A stretch of 64,000 nt of DNA from Halieaceae bacterium (GCA_028280635.1 JANQLM010000126.1:1-64000); one strand, 5' to 3'. Numbered from the stretch's first letter, positions 1 through 10,000 are shown. A program made the numbers and translations. Notes: a model not told the origin generated them from the sequence alone.

Positions 1-361
1 TTTGCTGCAGGGCCTCCGACTGACCAGCTACATACAACAGCGGCGGTGGGTCGTGAATCATCCCCAACAGCGGCGGGTAACCCGCCGATCCCAGCGGCAG
101 CAACCAGGCCCCCTGCCGTTCCATGGTGGCCATTGCCTTCTCTGCAGCACGCCCCACGGGGGTGTTGCTACCGCCCCGGGACCAGGCACGGCGTTCACGC
201 AGCGCCGCTCGCCCGGCGCCGGCTTCAAGCCAGGCGCGGTCAGTGCGTTCCAACAGGTCACGGGGGTCGGGAGAGAGACAGGTCAGGGCCCGCAGCGCTG
301 CAGCAGGCAGTGACTGCAGGTGTGCAAGCACCAGCCAGTGGTATTGTTGGTCCTGGTCCAT
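1..361 (-). CDS. dprA: DNA processing protein DprA, N-terminal part (cut by window edge)
   Basis: DprA binds incoming single-stranded DNA and loads RecA during natural transformation. Only the first 120 codons are inside the window; the gene continues beyond base 1. The minus strand reads from an ATG at 361 as MDQDQQYHWLVLAHL and later YPPLLGMIHDPPPLLYVAGQ, the typical entry to the DprA Rossmann-like domain (family pattern YP..L..I.DPP..LY..G). The catalogue position, next to a LysM protein and opposite def-fmt-rsmB, is the usual gammaproteobacterial context and supports the call. Earlier residues fit the helical N-terminal extension. An 8-bp-stem hairpin lies 17-35 bases upstream of the start. 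The C-terminal domains cannot be judged. Confidence 0.85.
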   Translation of the reverse strand, partial: MDQDQQYHWLVLAHLQSLPAAALRALTCLSPDPRDLLERTDRAWLEAGAGRAALRERRAWSRGGSNTPVGRAAEKAMATMERQGAWLLPLGSAGYPPLLGMIHDPPPLLYVAGQSEALQQ

Positions 362-377
362 GGATCATCCTTGATCC

Positions 378-396
378 GCGCCGACGTGGTCGGCGC
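378..396. other. Perfect hairpin upstream of dprA
   Basis: GCGCCGAC, a 3-base loop GTG, then GTCGGCGC form a perfect 8-bp stem between the LysM gene and dprA. There is no T-run on either strand, so it is not a standard intrinsic terminator. It would lie in the dprA leader if the two minus-strand genes are co-transcribed. Confidence 0.5.
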
Positions 397-442
397 CACG
401 GTCTATCTGTGCACGCTAGGCAGGCTGCCTGTAAAGCCCTAC

Positions 443-487
443 ACCCTGCAGTTCTATATCCTACAGCTCCATACCCTGCAGCTCTGC
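443..487. repeat. Three imperfect 15-bp tandem repeats
   Basis: Three adjacent 15-mers, ACCCTGCAGTTCTAT, ATCCTACAGCTCCAT and ACCCTGCAGCTCTGC, lie in the 165-base gap between the LysM gene and dprA. They share the frame [A][CT]CCT[GA]CAG[TC]TC. No coding sequence of its own was recognised in this gap. Confidence 0.6.
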
Positions 488-526
488 GCGTGCTAACAGA
501 TAAGGGCGTGCGAAGCAGGGCCCAGG

Positions 527-1564
527 CTAGGGCGAGGTTACCCGGTCAAACACCGCGAGGGGGCGGTCGCTCTTCAGCACGATGCCGTAGCTCATCTTTT
601 CAAATACACGGAATACCATGAGCAGGCCGGCGCGTACATCCGGGATTTGCACATTTTCGTTCGATATTTCGTCGCGCACGATTTCACCACGTTGGTAGAT
701 TGCCAGCACGTAGCCCTCTTCCATACCTTCCCGCGCCCCGCGGTTTACGGCAACCACATCGAGCTTGCCGATCTGGCTGACCCCGGAGTCCACCGCCAGC
801 ATCACGCCCTCGACCTGGTCCGCGGGAGCCCGTGGCTGGAAGGTCGCGGCGATCTCACGAATCTCGTTGGGCAGCATACGATCGCCGTTGCGCACCTCTT
901 CGGTGATGCGCGTGACTTCAAACTGGTTGATGTCTTCATCGTGATCTTCGCGCAGGCGCGCGCTGCCGATGTCGATGGCTTCAAGGCCAAGCTCTTCACG
1001 GGTTTCAGGATCGATAAACAGGTTGCCGGCCCGGAAAATGCCGAAGCCCGTCTCGTTCTCAGGCAGATCCCCGCGGGCGTAGAGTCGGTCGCCAGCGCTG
1101 CTAAGCAGGTGGCGATTCGCACCGGCGACAACATAGGGTGCGTTCTCCAGGTCGATGGGCGCGACGATACGGTGGCCGCTCAGCCAGGGACCAATGTCCT
1201 CCAGGGAAATCACCGGGATGGCCCGGTCCAATGGCTCGATACGCATTTGCGGCGTGAGCTTGACAGTCTTCGAAGCCATGCCGCGCCTGACTCGCAGTCG
1301 CGGCTGGCCGTCTACCCACACCAGGTAGATTTCGTCACCGGGGAAAATCAGGTGGGGATTGTCGATCTGGGTGTTGATGTCCCAGACCTCGGTCCAGCGC
1401 CAGGGGTCTTCCAGAAACATACTGGCAATGCCCCACAGGGTATCGCCTTCCTGGACCAGGTAGACCTCCGGTGCGTTTTCAGCAAGCCGAACGGTATCTG
1501 CCTGGGCTGTCATGGGAAGCACTGTCGCTAGCAGCAGATACCCTGTTATCAGTATCGTTTTCAT
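527..1564 (-). CDS. Exported LysM-domain protein
   Basis: A 345-residue protein with a Sec signal peptide (MKTILITGYLLLATVLPMTAQA, likely cleavage after residue 22) followed by a LysM peptidoglycan-binding domain at about residues 34-80 (YLVQEGDTLWGIASMFL ... NPHLIFPGDEIYLV). The rest, about 260 residues, has no motif I can name but looks beta-rich. Proteins of this build sit between dprA and def in many gammaproteobacteria, where they are annotated only as LysM peptidoglycan-binding proteins, so the location is probably the periplasm or cell wall. It is transcribed away from def and toward dprA. The ATG gives an intact signal peptide, which decides the start. Confidence 0.85.
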   Translation of the reverse strand: MKTILITGYLLLATVLPMTAQADTVRLAENAPEVYLVQEGDTLWGIASMFLEDPWRWTEVWDINTQIDNPHLIFPGDEIYLVWVDGQPRLRVRRGMASKTVKLTPQMRIEPLDRAIPVISLEDIGPWLSGHRIVAPIDLENAPYVVAGANRHLLSSAGDRLYARGDLPENETGFGIFRAGNLFIDPETREELGLEAIDIGSARLREDHDEDINQFEVTRITEEVRNGDRMLPNEIREIAATFQPRAPADQVEGVMLAVDSGVSQIGKLDVVAVNRGAREGMEEGYVLAIYQRGEIVRDEISNENVQIPDVRAGLLMVFRVFEKMSYGIVLKSDRPLAVFDRVTSP

Positions 1565-1664
1565 CGGTTATACCTGCATTCCTGCGCGTGTCGTCGCACG
1601 CCTTATTTTCACTTCCAGTTCCAGGTCTTGGCACAGCTGCAGTGGGCATGCCCTGCGCTCGCTG

Positions 1665-1715
1665 TATAATATAGGCCAGTGTGCTGGCGCTCAAACGACA
1701 GCGCAAGTCTATAAT
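1665..1715. promoter_or_regulatory. Divergent promoter region, lysM/def
   Basis: The 194-base gap between the LysM gene and def holds two perfect TATAAT hexamers on the plus strand (1665-1670 and 1710-1715). Neither has a convincing -35 box at 16-18 bases. The second would give def a leader of roughly 35-40 bases. TATAATATA at the first could also be read on the minus strand for the LysM gene. Confidence 0.45.
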
Positions 1716-1758
1716 CTGTTAATTCGACCCCTGTCACGACTGTAATCCCGTCCCTACC

Positions 1759-2265
1759 ATGGCGCTTTTGAACATACTTGAATTTCCGGACCCGCGGCTT
1801 CGCACCGTGGCTGAGCCCGTCACCGTATTTGACGGCGCGCTTTCGCAGCTTATCGACGATATGTTCGAAACCATGTACGAGGCACCGGGTATTGGCCTGG
1901 CCGCAACCCAGGTCGATGTTCACAAGCGCCTCATCGTCATCGATGTATCCGAGGCGAGGGACGAGCCGCTGGTGTTTATCAACCCGCAGGTTGAAGTGCT
2001 GGATGAGGCGCTGGACGAATACGACGAGGGCTGCCTGTCCGTACCTGGCTTTTATGAAACTGTTCAGCGCCCGCAGCACGTCAGGGTGACCGCCCAGGAC
2101 CGCAACGGTGAGAGCTTCACCATGGAGCCACAGGGCCTGCTGGCGGTATGTATACAGCACGAGATCGATCACCTCGACGGCAAACTGTTTGTCGACTACC
2201 TCTCCTCCCTCAAGCGCACCCGGATTCGCAAGAAGCTGGAAAAGCAGCATCGCCTGCGCGCCTGA
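1759..2265 (+). CDS. def: Peptide deformylase
   Basis: Removes the formyl group from the N-terminal methionine of nascent proteins in the cytoplasm. At 168 residues it has the normal length and all three signature motifs: GIGLAATQ (44-51), EGCLS (90-94) and HEIDH (134-138). Cys92, His134 and His138 are the metal ligands and Glu135 the catalytic base by homology to the E. coli enzyme. It is followed after 34 bases by fmt, which makes the formylated initiator tRNA, so the pair adds and removes the same group. The ATG at 1759 gives the standard N-terminus; no strong Shine-Dalgarno precedes it. Confidence 0.97.
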   Translation: MALLNILEFPDPRLRTVAEPVTVFDGALSQLIDDMFETMYEAPGIGLAATQVDVHKRLIVIDVSEARDEPLVFINPQVEVLDEALDEYDEGCLSVPGFYETVQRPQHVRVTAQDRNGESFTMEPQGLLAVCIQHEIDHLDGKLFVDYLSSLKRTRIRKKLEKQHRLRA

Positions 2266-2299
2266 TGCTCTGCACGCCTGACGCCGACACCGCCACGGC

Positions 2300-3250
2300 A
2301 TGAGCGCGGAGAGTATCGTTTTTGCAGGAACCCCGGAGTTTGCGGCCCTGCACCTGGCGGGCCTGCTGGAGGCGGGACATCGTCCTGTCGCCGTGTACAC
2401 CCAACCGGACCGGCCGGCCGGGCGCGGCAAGAAACTCACCTCCAGCCCGGTCAAGGCACTGGCGCAACAGCATGACATCCCGGTGATTCAGCCGCCAAGC
2501 CTCAAGCCCGCCGAAGCCCAGGCCGAGCTGGCCGCCCTCAACCCCGATCTGCTGATCGTGGTGGCCTATGGCCTGATCCTTCCGCAGGCGGTACTCGATA
2601 TACCCGCTTTCGGCTGCATCAATGTGCATGCCTCGCTGCTGCCGCGCTGGCGCGGGGCCGCGCCCATCCAGCGCGCCATCGAAGCGGGCGACAGCCAGAC
2701 CGGCACCACCATCATGCAAATGGAAGCGGGACTGGATACCGGACCCATGCTGGCCATCGCCAGCGTCAACATTCACCCGCGGATGAACGCCAGCGAATTG
2801 CACGACCGCCTGGCCGAGGCCGGCGTACCGCTGCTGATCTCCGTGCTGGAGACCCTGCCCGCCGCGCTGGCTGCGGCGCAACCCCAGGACGACAGCCTCG
2901 CCACCTACGCCGCCAAGATCGACAAGGCCGAGGCAGAAGTTGACTGGCAGCTGGATGCCGCGGTGCTGGCGCGCCGGATTCGCGCTTTCAATCCCTTCCC
3001 CGTGTGCTGGACCCGCCTGGGCGACCAGCGCATCAAACTCTGGGAGGCAGAACCCTGCAACGCCGACGGCGAGCCGGGCACCATCCTCGACGCCGATAGT
3101 GCCGGCCTCACGGTGGCCTGCGGCAGCGGCGGCCTGCGCCTCACCCGCCTGCAGTTTCCCGGCGGCAAGCCGCTGGATGTGGCCGCATTGTTGCTGTCCC
3201 GCAGCGAGCTGCTGGCACCCGGTGTTCGCTTTGCCGGCCGGGCCGGGTAA
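2300..3250 (+). CDS. fmt: Methionyl-tRNA formyltransferase
   Basis: Transfers formyl from 10-formyltetrahydrofolate to Met-tRNAfMet. It is 316 residues, the family length. The N-terminus IVFAGTPEFA and the formyltransferase core NVHASLLPRWRGAAPIQ are intact; Asn108, His110 and Asp146 (in GLDTGP) match the catalytic triad. A C-terminal OB-like tRNA-binding domain covers about residues 205-310. It sits between def and rsmB, and rsmB begins 6 bases after its stop in the same reading frame, so the three genes are almost certainly one operon. Confidence 0.97.
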   Translation: MSAESIVFAGTPEFAALHLAGLLEAGHRPVAVYTQPDRPAGRGKKLTSSPVKALAQQHDIPVIQPPSLKPAEAQAELAALNPDLLIVVAYGLILPQAVLDIPAFGCINVHASLLPRWRGAAPIQRAIEAGDSQTGTTIMQMEAGLDTGPMLAIASVNIHPRMNASELHDRLAEAGVPLLISVLETLPAALAAAQPQDDSLATYAAKIDKAEAEVDWQLDAAVLARRIRAFNPFPVCWTRLGDQRIKLWEAEPCNADGEPGTILDADSAGLTVACGSGGLRLTRLQFPGGKPLDVAALLLSRSELLAPGVRFAGRAG

Positions 3251-3256
3251 TCGGCC

Positions 3257-4567
3257 TTGACTGGCAAGAGCCAGCGGGATTGCCGCGCGGCGGCGGCCAC
3301 GGTGCTGGCGCGGGTCATCGACGGCGGCGAAGCTCTGGATACGCCGCTGGCGGAAGCGCTTGCTCAGGTCGACGCCCGCGACCAGGGACTGCTGCGGCAA
3401 CTCTGCTACGGCAGCCTGCGCCACTACCATCGGCTCGACGGTATCATCAGCGGCTTTCTGGACAAGCCGCTAAAGCGCCGTGACGCGGATATTCACGCCC
3501 TGCTGCTGATCGGCCTGCACCAGTTGCTGGACCTGCGTATCCCCGATCACGCCGCTATCTCGAGCAGCGTGGAGGCTTGCCGCAAGCTCGGCAAACCCTG
3601 GGCCACCCGGCTGGTGAACGGGGTGTTGCGGCGCTGCCTCCGAGAGTCTGGCAGCCTGGCTTCCGGCCTCAGTGACAACCAGCGCCACAGTCATCCGGAG
3701 TGGCTGCTGGAGGAACTGCGCCAGAGCTGGCCACAGCACTGGGAGCAACTGGTGAATGCCAACAACCAGCACCCGCCCATGTGCCTGCGCTGCAACGACC
3801 AGAGAGGTGGCCGCGACGGCTACCTGGCCCGGCTGGAGCGCGCCGGCATCGAGGCCGAACCCTGCACACTGGTCCCCACCGGCATCCGCCTCGCGCAGGC
3901 CGCCGACGTGACGGCCCTGCCGGGTTTTGCCGACGGCGACGTCAGCGTGCAGGACGAGGCTGCACAACTGGCAGCTTTTCTCCTGGATGCCCGTCCGGGG
4001 GAACGTATTCTTGACGCCTGTGCAGCGCCGGGCGGCAAGGCCTGCCACATACTGGAGGCGGAGCCCGCGCTTGAGGAACTGGTGGCCATGGACAGCGATG
4101 CCGGACGGCTGGCCCGGGTCGAAGACAACCTGGCCCGCTTACACCTGCCGGCGGCGCTGGTCTGTGGCGACGCCAGCGCGCCGCCCGCTGAACTGGAGAG
4201 CGCCAGCTTTGATCGCATCCTGGTGGATGCACCCTGTTCCGGCAGTGGCGTGATTCGCCGTCACCCCGACATCAAGCTGCTGCGCCGGCGCGACGACATC
4301 GCCAGTTTGGCCGAACAGCAGCTACGCATTCTCGGCGGGCTCTGGCCGCTGTTGAAACCCGGTGGCCGCCTGCTCTATGTGACTTGCTCGGTACTGCCCG
4401 CGGAAAACGCCGAACTCGTCGCCCGCTTTCTCCAAGTCCACGATGATGCGGGCAGCCTGGCGATTGACGCTGACTGGGGAGTACCGTCGGGTGCCGGCCG
4501 TCAGCTGCTGAGCAGCGCCGGCGGCTGCGACGGCCTCTACTACGCCCTGTTGGAAAAACACGCCTGA
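3257..4567 (+). CDS. rsmB: 16S rRNA (cytosine-967-C5)-methyltransferase
   Basis: Methylates C967 of 16S rRNA using S-adenosylmethionine. It has 436 residues. A NusB-like RNA-binding domain (about 5-130) precedes the Rossmann methyltransferase with the SAM motif DACAAPGGK. The two catalytic cysteines are visible: Cys327 in DAPCSGSG and Cys377 in VTCS. The start is a TTG directly after the fmt stop, the earliest possible in frame; a GTG at codon 16 is the only near alternative and would cut into the NusB fold. It is the third gene of the def operon. Confidence 0.95.
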   Translation: MTGKSQRDCRAAAATVLARVIDGGEALDTPLAEALAQVDARDQGLLRQLCYGSLRHYHRLDGIISGFLDKPLKRRDADIHALLLIGLHQLLDLRIPDHAAISSSVEACRKLGKPWATRLVNGVLRRCLRESGSLASGLSDNQRHSHPEWLLEELRQSWPQHWEQLVNANNQHPPMCLRCNDQRGGRDGYLARLERAGIEAEPCTLVPTGIRLAQAADVTALPGFADGDVSVQDEAAQLAAFLLDARPGERILDACAAPGGKACHILEAEPALEELVAMDSDAGRLARVEDNLARLHLPAALVCGDASAPPAELESASFDRILVDAPCSGSGVIRRHPDIKLLRRRDDIASLAEQQLRILGGLWPLLKPGGRLLYVTCSVLPAENAELVARFLQVHDDAGSLAIDADWGVPSGAGRQLLSSAGGCDGLYYALLEKHA

Positions 4568-4649
4568 GGGTTTGCATGCTTCACCCTTACATTCACTGCC
4601 CTAATTCATTATTGTTGGCCCAGACATTTCGCGGGGATGCCGCGTCACT

Positions 4650-6023
4650 ATGAAGATCATCATTCTCGGCGCAGGACAGGTCGGTGGAACACTAGCCGAG
4701 CACCTGGCCATTGAGCAGAACGATGTCACGGTAGTCGATACCAACGTGGACAAGCTCCGCGCCCTGCAGGACAGGCTCGACCTGCAGACCGTCAACGGCC
4801 ACGCCTCGCACCCCATCACCCTGTTGCGCGCCGGCGCGGAAGACGCCGACATGTTAATCGCTGTGACCAATAGCGACGAAATCAACATGATGGCCTGCCA
4901 GATTGCCTACACCCTGTTCAAGACGCCTACTAAGATCTCGCGGGTGCGCTCCCCCAATTACCTGGCCCACGACGAACTGTTCAACAACGACCACGTGCCG
5001 GTAGATGTGTTAATCAGCCCCGAGCAGTTGGTCACCAAAAGCATGCGCGAGCTGATAGCCAACCCCGGGGCGCTGCAGGTGCTGGACTTTGCAGACGGCC
5101 GCGTGCAGCTGGTGGCAGTGCGGGCTTTTTACGGCGGCCCCCTGGTGGGCCAGCAGCTTCAGGAAATCCGCAAGCACATGCCCCGCGTGGACACCCGCGT
5201 GGCTGCGATTTTTCGCCGCGACCAGTCCATCATTCCCGAGGGCAACACGGTAGTCGAAGCGGACGATGAGGTGTTCTTCATTGCCGCCAAGGAGCACATT
5301 CGCGCGGTGACCTCGGAGCTGCGGCGGCTGGACAAGCCCTACAAGCGCATCATGATCGCCGGCGGCGGCAACATTGGCTCGCGGCTGGCCGCGGCCATTG
5401 ACGGTGAGTACCAGGTGAAGCTGATCGAACGGTCCTACAGCCGCTGTCGCGAGCTGTCGGAGAAGCTCAAGGACGTCATCGTCCTCAATGGCAACGCCTC
5501 CGACACCGAGTTGCTGGCGTCAGAAAACATCGAGGGTACCGATGTGTTCTGCGCCCTGACCAACAACGACGAAGTGAACATCATGACCGCCATGCTCGCC
5601 AAGCGCATGGGGGCTCGCAAGGTGATTACCCTGATCACCAACCCGGCTTACATCGACCTGCTGCAGGGGGATGAGATCGACATTGCCATGTCTCCCCAGC
5701 AAATCACCATCGGCAGCCTGCTGACCCACGTGCGCCGGGGCGATATCTACAACGTGCACTCACTGCGCCGCGGCGCCGCGGAGGCCATTGAGATGATCGC
5801 CCACGGCGACGCCCGCTCCTCGAAGGTGGTGGGGCACCGCCTGGACGAAATCGACCTCCCCGACGGCGTTACCATCGGCGCCATAGTGCGGGGCAAGGAA
5901 GTGCTCATCGCACACCGACATATCGTGGTGGAGACCGACGACCACGTGATCCTGTTCCTGGTAGACAAGAGCCAGGTCGGCGCGGTGGAAAAGCTGTTCC
6001 AGGTCGGCCTGAACTTCTTCTGA
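4650..6023 (+). CDS. trkA: Trk potassium uptake, NAD-binding peripheral subunit TrkA
   Basis: Cytoplasmic regulatory subunit of the Trk potassium transporter. The 457 residues form two RCK units, each a Rossmann domain plus a C-terminal RCK_C part: the first starts [19 protein letters not shown], the second has [10 protein letters not shown] near residue 237. Both glycine motifs are intact, so both halves probably bind NAD(H). It lies 82 bases after rsmB and 3 bases before trkH, its membrane partner, so the two are co-translated. Confidence 0.97.
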   Translation: MKIIILGAGQVGGTLAEHLAIEQNDVTVVDTNVDKLRALQDRLDLQTVNGHASHPITLLRAGAEDADMLIAVTNSDEINMMACQIAYTLFKTPTKISRVRSPNYLAHDELFNNDHVPVDVLISPEQLVTKSMRELIANPGALQVLDFADGRVQLVAVRAFYGGPLVGQQLQEIRKHMPRVDTRVAAIFRRDQSIIPEGNTVVEADDEVFFIAAKEHIRAVTSELRRLDKPYKRIMIAGGGNIGSRLAAAIDGEYQVKLIERSYSRCRELSEKLKDVIVLNGNASDTELLASENIEGTDVFCALTNNDEVNIMTAMLAKRMGARKVITLITNPAYIDLLQGDEIDIAMSPQQITIGSLLTHVRRGDIYNVHSLRRGAAEAIEMIAHGDARSSKVVGHRLDEIDLPDGVTIGAIVRGKEVLIAHRHIVVETDDHVILFLVDKSQVGAVEKLFQVGLNFF

Positions 6024-6026
6024 TCG

Positions 6027-7475
6027 ATGCACTTTTCGATCTCGCTGCGCATTCTTGGCATCCTGCTGATGCTGTTCAGCCTCACGCTGCTGGTACCGCT
6101 GCTGATGGCGGTTTACCTGGACGATAAAACCATCACCGGCTTTACCAGCGCGCTGGGCATTACCTTCCTGAGCGGCTTTGCCCTGTGGCTGCCGACCCGC
6201 CGCTCACGCCAGGAGCTGCGCACCCGCGACGGCTTCCTGGTCACCACCCTGTTCTGGACCGTGCTCGGCTTGTTCGGCGCTTTACCGTTTGCGTTGCATG
6301 CCGGCGTCGACCTGGATGCCACAGACGCTATCTTCGAATCTATCTCCGGCCTGACGACCACCGGGGCGACGGTGATTACCGGCATCGACGACCTGCCGCG
6401 CTCGCTGCTGTTCTATCGCCAGCAGCTGCAGTGGCTGGGTGGTATCGGCATCATCGTAGTGGCCATGGCGGTGCTGCCCATGCTCGGCGTGGGCGGAATG
6501 CAGCTATACCAGGCTGAGACTCCGGGGCCATCCAAGGACAGCAAGCTCACACCGCGGATTACCGAGACCGCCAAGGCACTGTTTACCATCTACGTACTGC
6601 TGACCGTGTTTTGCGGCCTGGCCTATTGGGCGGCCGGCATGAGTGGTTTCGATGCCATCTGCCATGCTTTCAGCACGGTGGCCATCGGTGGTTTTTCTAC
6701 CCACGACGCCAGCATTGGCTACTACGACAGTCCCGCTATCACGCTGGTGTGTTGCCTGTTCATGTACGTGGCGGCAATTAACTTCGGCCTGCACTTCACG
6801 GCCTGGCGCCGGCGTGGTTTGGGCGCCTACTTCAAAGACTCCGAGACAGTGTTCTTCACCAGCGTGCTGGGGATTGCCATCGCCATCACCTGTGCCGTGC
6901 TGCTCGGTACCGACAGCTTTGATACCGGGCAGGGACTGCTCAATGGCCTGTTTCAGGCTATTTCTATTACCACCACCACCGGCTTCAGTACCTCCGACTA
7001 CGCGCAGTGGCCGAACTTCCTGCCACTGATGCTGCTGGTGTTCGCCTTTATGGGTGGTTGCGCCGGCTCCACCGGCGGTGGCATCAAGGCCATGCGCCTG
7101 ATGCTGATCAGCAAGCAGGGGGTGCGGGAGCTCAAGCAGCTGGTGCACCCCAGTGCGGTCATCCCCCTGAAAGTGGGCCGGCGCCGTGTTGAGGCCAAGG
7201 TAGTCAGCGCGGTGTGGAGTTTTCTGGCGGTCTACCTGGTGGCGTTTGTAATACTGATGATTGCCATTGTCGCGACCGGCCTGGATTTCGAAACCGCCTT
7301 TTCCGCCGTGGCTGCCGCGCTGAACAACCTGGGTCCGGGCCTCGGTGACGTGACCTATCATTATGGTGACATCAATGAGGTGGCAAAATGGCTGCTGTGT
7401 GGCGCCATGCTGCTGGGCCGACTGGAAGTGTTCACCGTGTTGGTCCTGTTTACCCCGACCTTTTGGCGTCCCTGA
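6027..7475 (+). CDS. trkH: Trk potassium transporter, membrane subunit TrkH
   Basis: Potassium-translocating membrane protein, 482 residues with about ten to twelve hydrophobic segments arranged as four pore-loop repeats. Selectivity-filter-like stretches are seen as SGLTTTGATV, STVAIGGFSTHD, ITTTTGFSTSDY and the late AALNNLGPGLGDV, each with the glycine needed in the filter. It follows trkA with a 3-base gap, which fits a stoichiometric TrkAH system. No TrkG or TrkE gene is nearby. Confidence 0.97.
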   Translation: MHFSISLRILGILLMLFSLTLLVPLLMAVYLDDKTITGFTSALGITFLSGFALWLPTRRSRQELRTRDGFLVTTLFWTVLGLFGALPFALHAGVDLDATDAIFESISGLTTTGATVITGIDDLPRSLLFYRQQLQWLGGIGIIVVAMAVLPMLGVGGMQLYQAETPGPSKDSKLTPRITETAKALFTIYVLLTVFCGLAYWAAGMSGFDAICHAFSTVAIGGFSTHDASIGYYDSPAITLVCCLFMYVAAINFGLHFTAWRRRGLGAYFKDSETVFFTSVLGIAIAITCAVLLGTDSFDTGQGLLNGLFQAISITTTTGFSTSDYAQWPNFLPLMLLVFAFMGGCAGSTGGGIKAMRLMLISKQGVRELKQLVHPSAVIPLKVGRRRVEAKVVSAVWSFLAVYLVAFVILMIAIVATGLDFETAFSAVAAALNNLGPGLGDVTYHYGDINEVAKWLLCGAMLLGRLEVFTVLVLFTPTFWRP

Positions 7476-7500
7476 TTTTCTGCACTTTGAGGACCCCTGT

Positions 7501-8181
7501 ATGCGCACCGTTACCCTTCTTCTGGCCCTCTGTTTGCCACTGGCTTCCCAGGCAGAGGACACCGCTCGTTTTCTCGAGGCCAGCGCCACCGGTTGGGTGG
7601 ATGCGGCACCGGATATGTTGAGCCTTGATCTCAGCCTGCAGGCCACCGGCGATGATGTCGACAAACTGCAGCGAGGCATCGAACGCACCGCGAAACAGGT
7701 ACTGGCGGCGGCACGGGAGCAGGGTGTCGCCGAAGCGGATATAAACAGTTCCCGCGCCAGTGTGCGGCCCGAATATGAATGGCAGGACGGCAAGCGGCTA
7801 TACCGCGGTCAGACGGTACAGCGCGGTATCAGCATCGTGCTGCGCGACCTGGAGCGCTACGGACCCTTGTTGCAGGCGCTGTCGCGGTTGGACATTCACG
7901 AACTCGGTGAGCCGCGCCCCGGACACAGCAAGCTGGTGGCCCTACAACTCGATGCCATGGAACAGGCCCTGGCCAATGCCAGGACCAAGGCGGAGCGCAT
8001 GGCCAATACCCTGGGTGTGACGCTCGGTGAAGTGATCAGCGCCCGGGAGCGGCTGGACAATGGGGCCGGCCCGATGGCCGCGCGCATGCTGGGGATGGAA
8101 TCCGCCCCGGCCCCGAACATCCAGTTCGGCAAGCAGCGAGTTTCCGCGGCGGTGACCCTGCGCTACAGCATTACTGACTAG
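7501..8181 (+). CDS. Exported SIMPL-domain (DUF541) protein
   Basis: A 226-residue protein with a signal peptide, MRTVTLLLALCLPLASQA, then a SIMPL/DUF541 domain (about 24-224). Typical family features are ATGWVDAAPDMLSLDLSLQATG at the start and a late alpha/beta part with ALANARTKAERMANTLG. The family contains periplasmic proteins of unclear function, such as E. coli YggE, linked to oxidative-stress tolerance; no enzymatic activity can be inferred. The ATG at 7501 is chosen because it opens the signal peptide; an in-frame upstream extension overlaps trkH. Its last 11 bases overlap the 3' end of djlA on the other strand. Confidence 0.85.
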   Translation: MRTVTLLLALCLPLASQAEDTARFLEASATGWVDAAPDMLSLDLSLQATGDDVDKLQRGIERTAKQVLAAAREQGVAEADINSSRASVRPEYEWQDGKRLYRGQTVQRGISIVLRDLERYGPLLQALSRLDIHELGEPRPGHSKLVALQLDAMEQALANARTKAERMANTLGVTLGEVISARERLDNGAGPMAARMLGMESAPAPNIQFGKQRVSAAVTLRYSITD

Positions 8182-8965
8182 CCTGGCGGCTGCGCTTGGC
8201 CAATTCGTAGGCCGCCTGGATTTCCTGGGCTTTCTCGGTAGCAACTTTCATCATGGTTTCCGGCACACCGCGAGCCGCCAGTTTGTCGGGGTGGTGTTCA
8301 CTCATGAGCTTGCGATAGGCGCGCTTCAGCTCGGCGTCCGTGCAAGCCGGATCCACCCCCAGGGCGCGGTAGGCGTCCGCCAGCGCGTCCGCCGGGGCCG
8401 GACCACTGCCGGGTTGGTAGCCATGAAAATGGCTTTGCGCCTCGACCATGGCGAGCAACTGCTCAAACTCGGCGACGCTGTATCCCAGGCCACCGGCAAT
8501 GTCCCGCAGCAGCCGGTGCTCCGCTTCATCGATCTGCCCGTCCGCCAGGGCCATGGCAACCAGAAACACCAGCAGGGTGTTGGCGACCTGTCGCGGGCCG
8601 GCGCAGTCCTGGTTGAAACGGGCCAGCGCCGGGCCGGGTTTGAAACCAGCGGCCGCACCTTCCTTGAAACACGCAATGGCGGCATGTCGCTGCTCGCCAG
8701 TGATACCCAGCTGGCGCATCAGGCTTTCCGTCTGGGCAATCTCCTGCTCGCTGACCCGACCGTCCGCTTTGGCCATGTGACCCATGAGCAGGAAGCTGGT
8801 GTCGAAGAATGTCTGGCGCGCCCGGGCCAATGCGGCGGGATTGCCCAGGCCCAGGTTGCGCGCCAGGCCCTTGTCGAAGACATGGCCCGCAAACAGGCCG
8901 AGAACCAGGCCCGGTAAGCCGGCAACCAGCAGGCCTGTCAGGCCGCCGAAGAGTTTTCCAATCAT
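8171..8965 (-). CDS. djlA: Membrane-anchored J-domain co-chaperone DjlA
   Basis: Co-chaperone that stimulates DnaK at the inner membrane. The 264 residues contain a glycine-rich N-terminal membrane anchor ([20 protein letters not shown]), a TerB-like helical domain (about 55-165) and a C-terminal J domain with the obligatory HPD in SEHHPDKLA. This three-part order is diagnostic for DjlA. The ATG at 8965 is preferred over an upstream in-frame start at 9016, because it begins exactly at the transmembrane segment as in relatives. It is divergent from glyQ and converges, with an 11-base overlap, on the SIMPL gene. Confidence 0.92.
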   Translation of the reverse strand: MIGKLFGGLTGLLVAGLPGLVLGLFAGHVFDKGLARNLGLGNPAALARARQTFFDTSFLLMGHMAKADGRVSEQEIAQTESLMRQLGITGEQRHAAIACFKEGAAAGFKPGPALARFNQDCAGPRQVANTLLVFLVAMALADGQIDEAEHRLLRDIAGGLGYSVAEFEQLLAMVEAQSHFHGYQPGSGPAPADALADAYRALGVDPACTDAELKRAYRKLMSEHHPDKLAARGVPETMMKVATEKAQEIQAAYELAKRSRQASQ

Positions 8966-9024
8966 GGTGGGTGGTTCCAGGATAAAGCGGGTGGGTGGCG
9001 CGTTCGCCGCGCCCACAGACTATG

Positions 9025-9030
9025 TATAAT
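9025..9030 (+). promoter_or_regulatory. Probable -10 box of glyQS
   Basis: A perfect TATAAT in the 93-base gap between djlA and glyQ, 28 bases before the glyQ start codon. No good -35 hexamer lies 16-18 bases upstream, so it may depend on an activator or be fortuitous. Confidence 0.45.
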
Positions 9031-9058
9031 ATGCCGCTTTTTTACGGACAGGCCAGCG

Positions 9059-10000
9059 GTGAGCACCCAAAACTCTCAACCCGAGACCTTTCAGGACCTG
9101 ATACTGGCCTTGCAGCAGTTCTGGTCCTCAAAGGGCTGTGTCATTCTCCAGCCCCTGGATCTCGAGGTCGGGGCGGGGACCTTCCACCCGGCCACGTTCC
9201 TGCGTGCCATCGGCCCGGAAACCTGGAATACCGCCTATGTACAGCCCTGCCGGCGACCGGGGGATGGACGCTACGGTGAGAACCCCAACCGCCTGCAGCA
9301 CTACTACCAATTTCAGGTGCTGTTGAAGCCGTCGCCGCCGGACATCATGGATCAGTATCTGGACTCACTGCGGTTCCTGGGTGTGGACACGGCGGTTCAC
9401 GACATTCGCTTTGTAGAAGACAACTGGGAATCTCCCACCCTGGGGGCCTGGGGGCTCGGCTGGGAGGTCTGGCTCAACGGCATGGAAGTCACGCAGTTCA
9501 CTTACTTTCAGCAGGTGGGCGGCCTCGAGTGCTTCCCTGTCAGCGGCGAAATTACCTACGGGCTTGAGCGCATCGCCATGTACCTGCAGGGCGTCGACAG
9601 CATTTACGACCTGGTCTGGACCCGGGGGCCTGAAGGCCCGGTCAGCTATGGTGATGTGTTTCTGCAAAACGAGGTTGAAATGTCGCGTTTCAATTTTGAG
9701 GAGGCGGACGTCCCGGAGCTGCTGCACCAGTTTGATTTCTATGAGCAGCAGAGCCAGAAGCTCATCGAGCAATCGCTGCCGCTTCCCGCCTACGAAATGG
9801 TGATGAAGGCATCCCATGCCTTCAACCTGCTGGACGCCCGCAAGGCGATCTCAGTGACTGAGCGGCAGCGCTTCATCCTGCGGGTGCGCGGCCTTGCCCG
9901 GGGCGTCGCCCAGGCCTACTTCGAGGCGCGCCGCGCACTGGGCTTCCCGCTGGCGCCTGAGGCGCTGAGGCAGCAAGCGCTGGCGGAGGAAGCCTCGTGA
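9059..10000 (+). CDS. glyQ: Glycine-tRNA ligase, alpha subunit
   Basis: Catalytic subunit of the bacterial alpha2beta2 glycyl-tRNA synthetase, which activates glycine and charges tRNAGly. It is 313 residues, with the strongly conserved N-terminus [18 protein letters not shown] and the core [19 protein letters not shown] and [19 protein letters not shown]. The start is a GTG at 9059. Its stop overlaps the GTG start of glyS by four bases (GTGA), so the two subunits are translationally coupled. Confidence 0.98.
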   Translation: MSTQNSQPETFQDLILALQQFWSSKGCVILQPLDLEVGAGTFHPATFLRAIGPETWNTAYVQPCRRPGDGRYGENPNRLQHYYQFQVLLKPSPPDIMDQYLDSLRFLGVDTAVHDIRFVEDNWESPTLGAWGLGWEVWLNGMEVTQFTYFQQVGGLECFPVSGEITYGLERIAMYLQGVDSIYDLVWTRGPEGPVSYGDVFLQNEVEMSRFNFEEADVPELLHQFDFYEQQSQKLIEQSLPLPAYEMVMKASHAFNLLDARKAISVTERQRFILRVRGLARGVAQAYFEARRALGFPLAPEALRQQALAEEAS

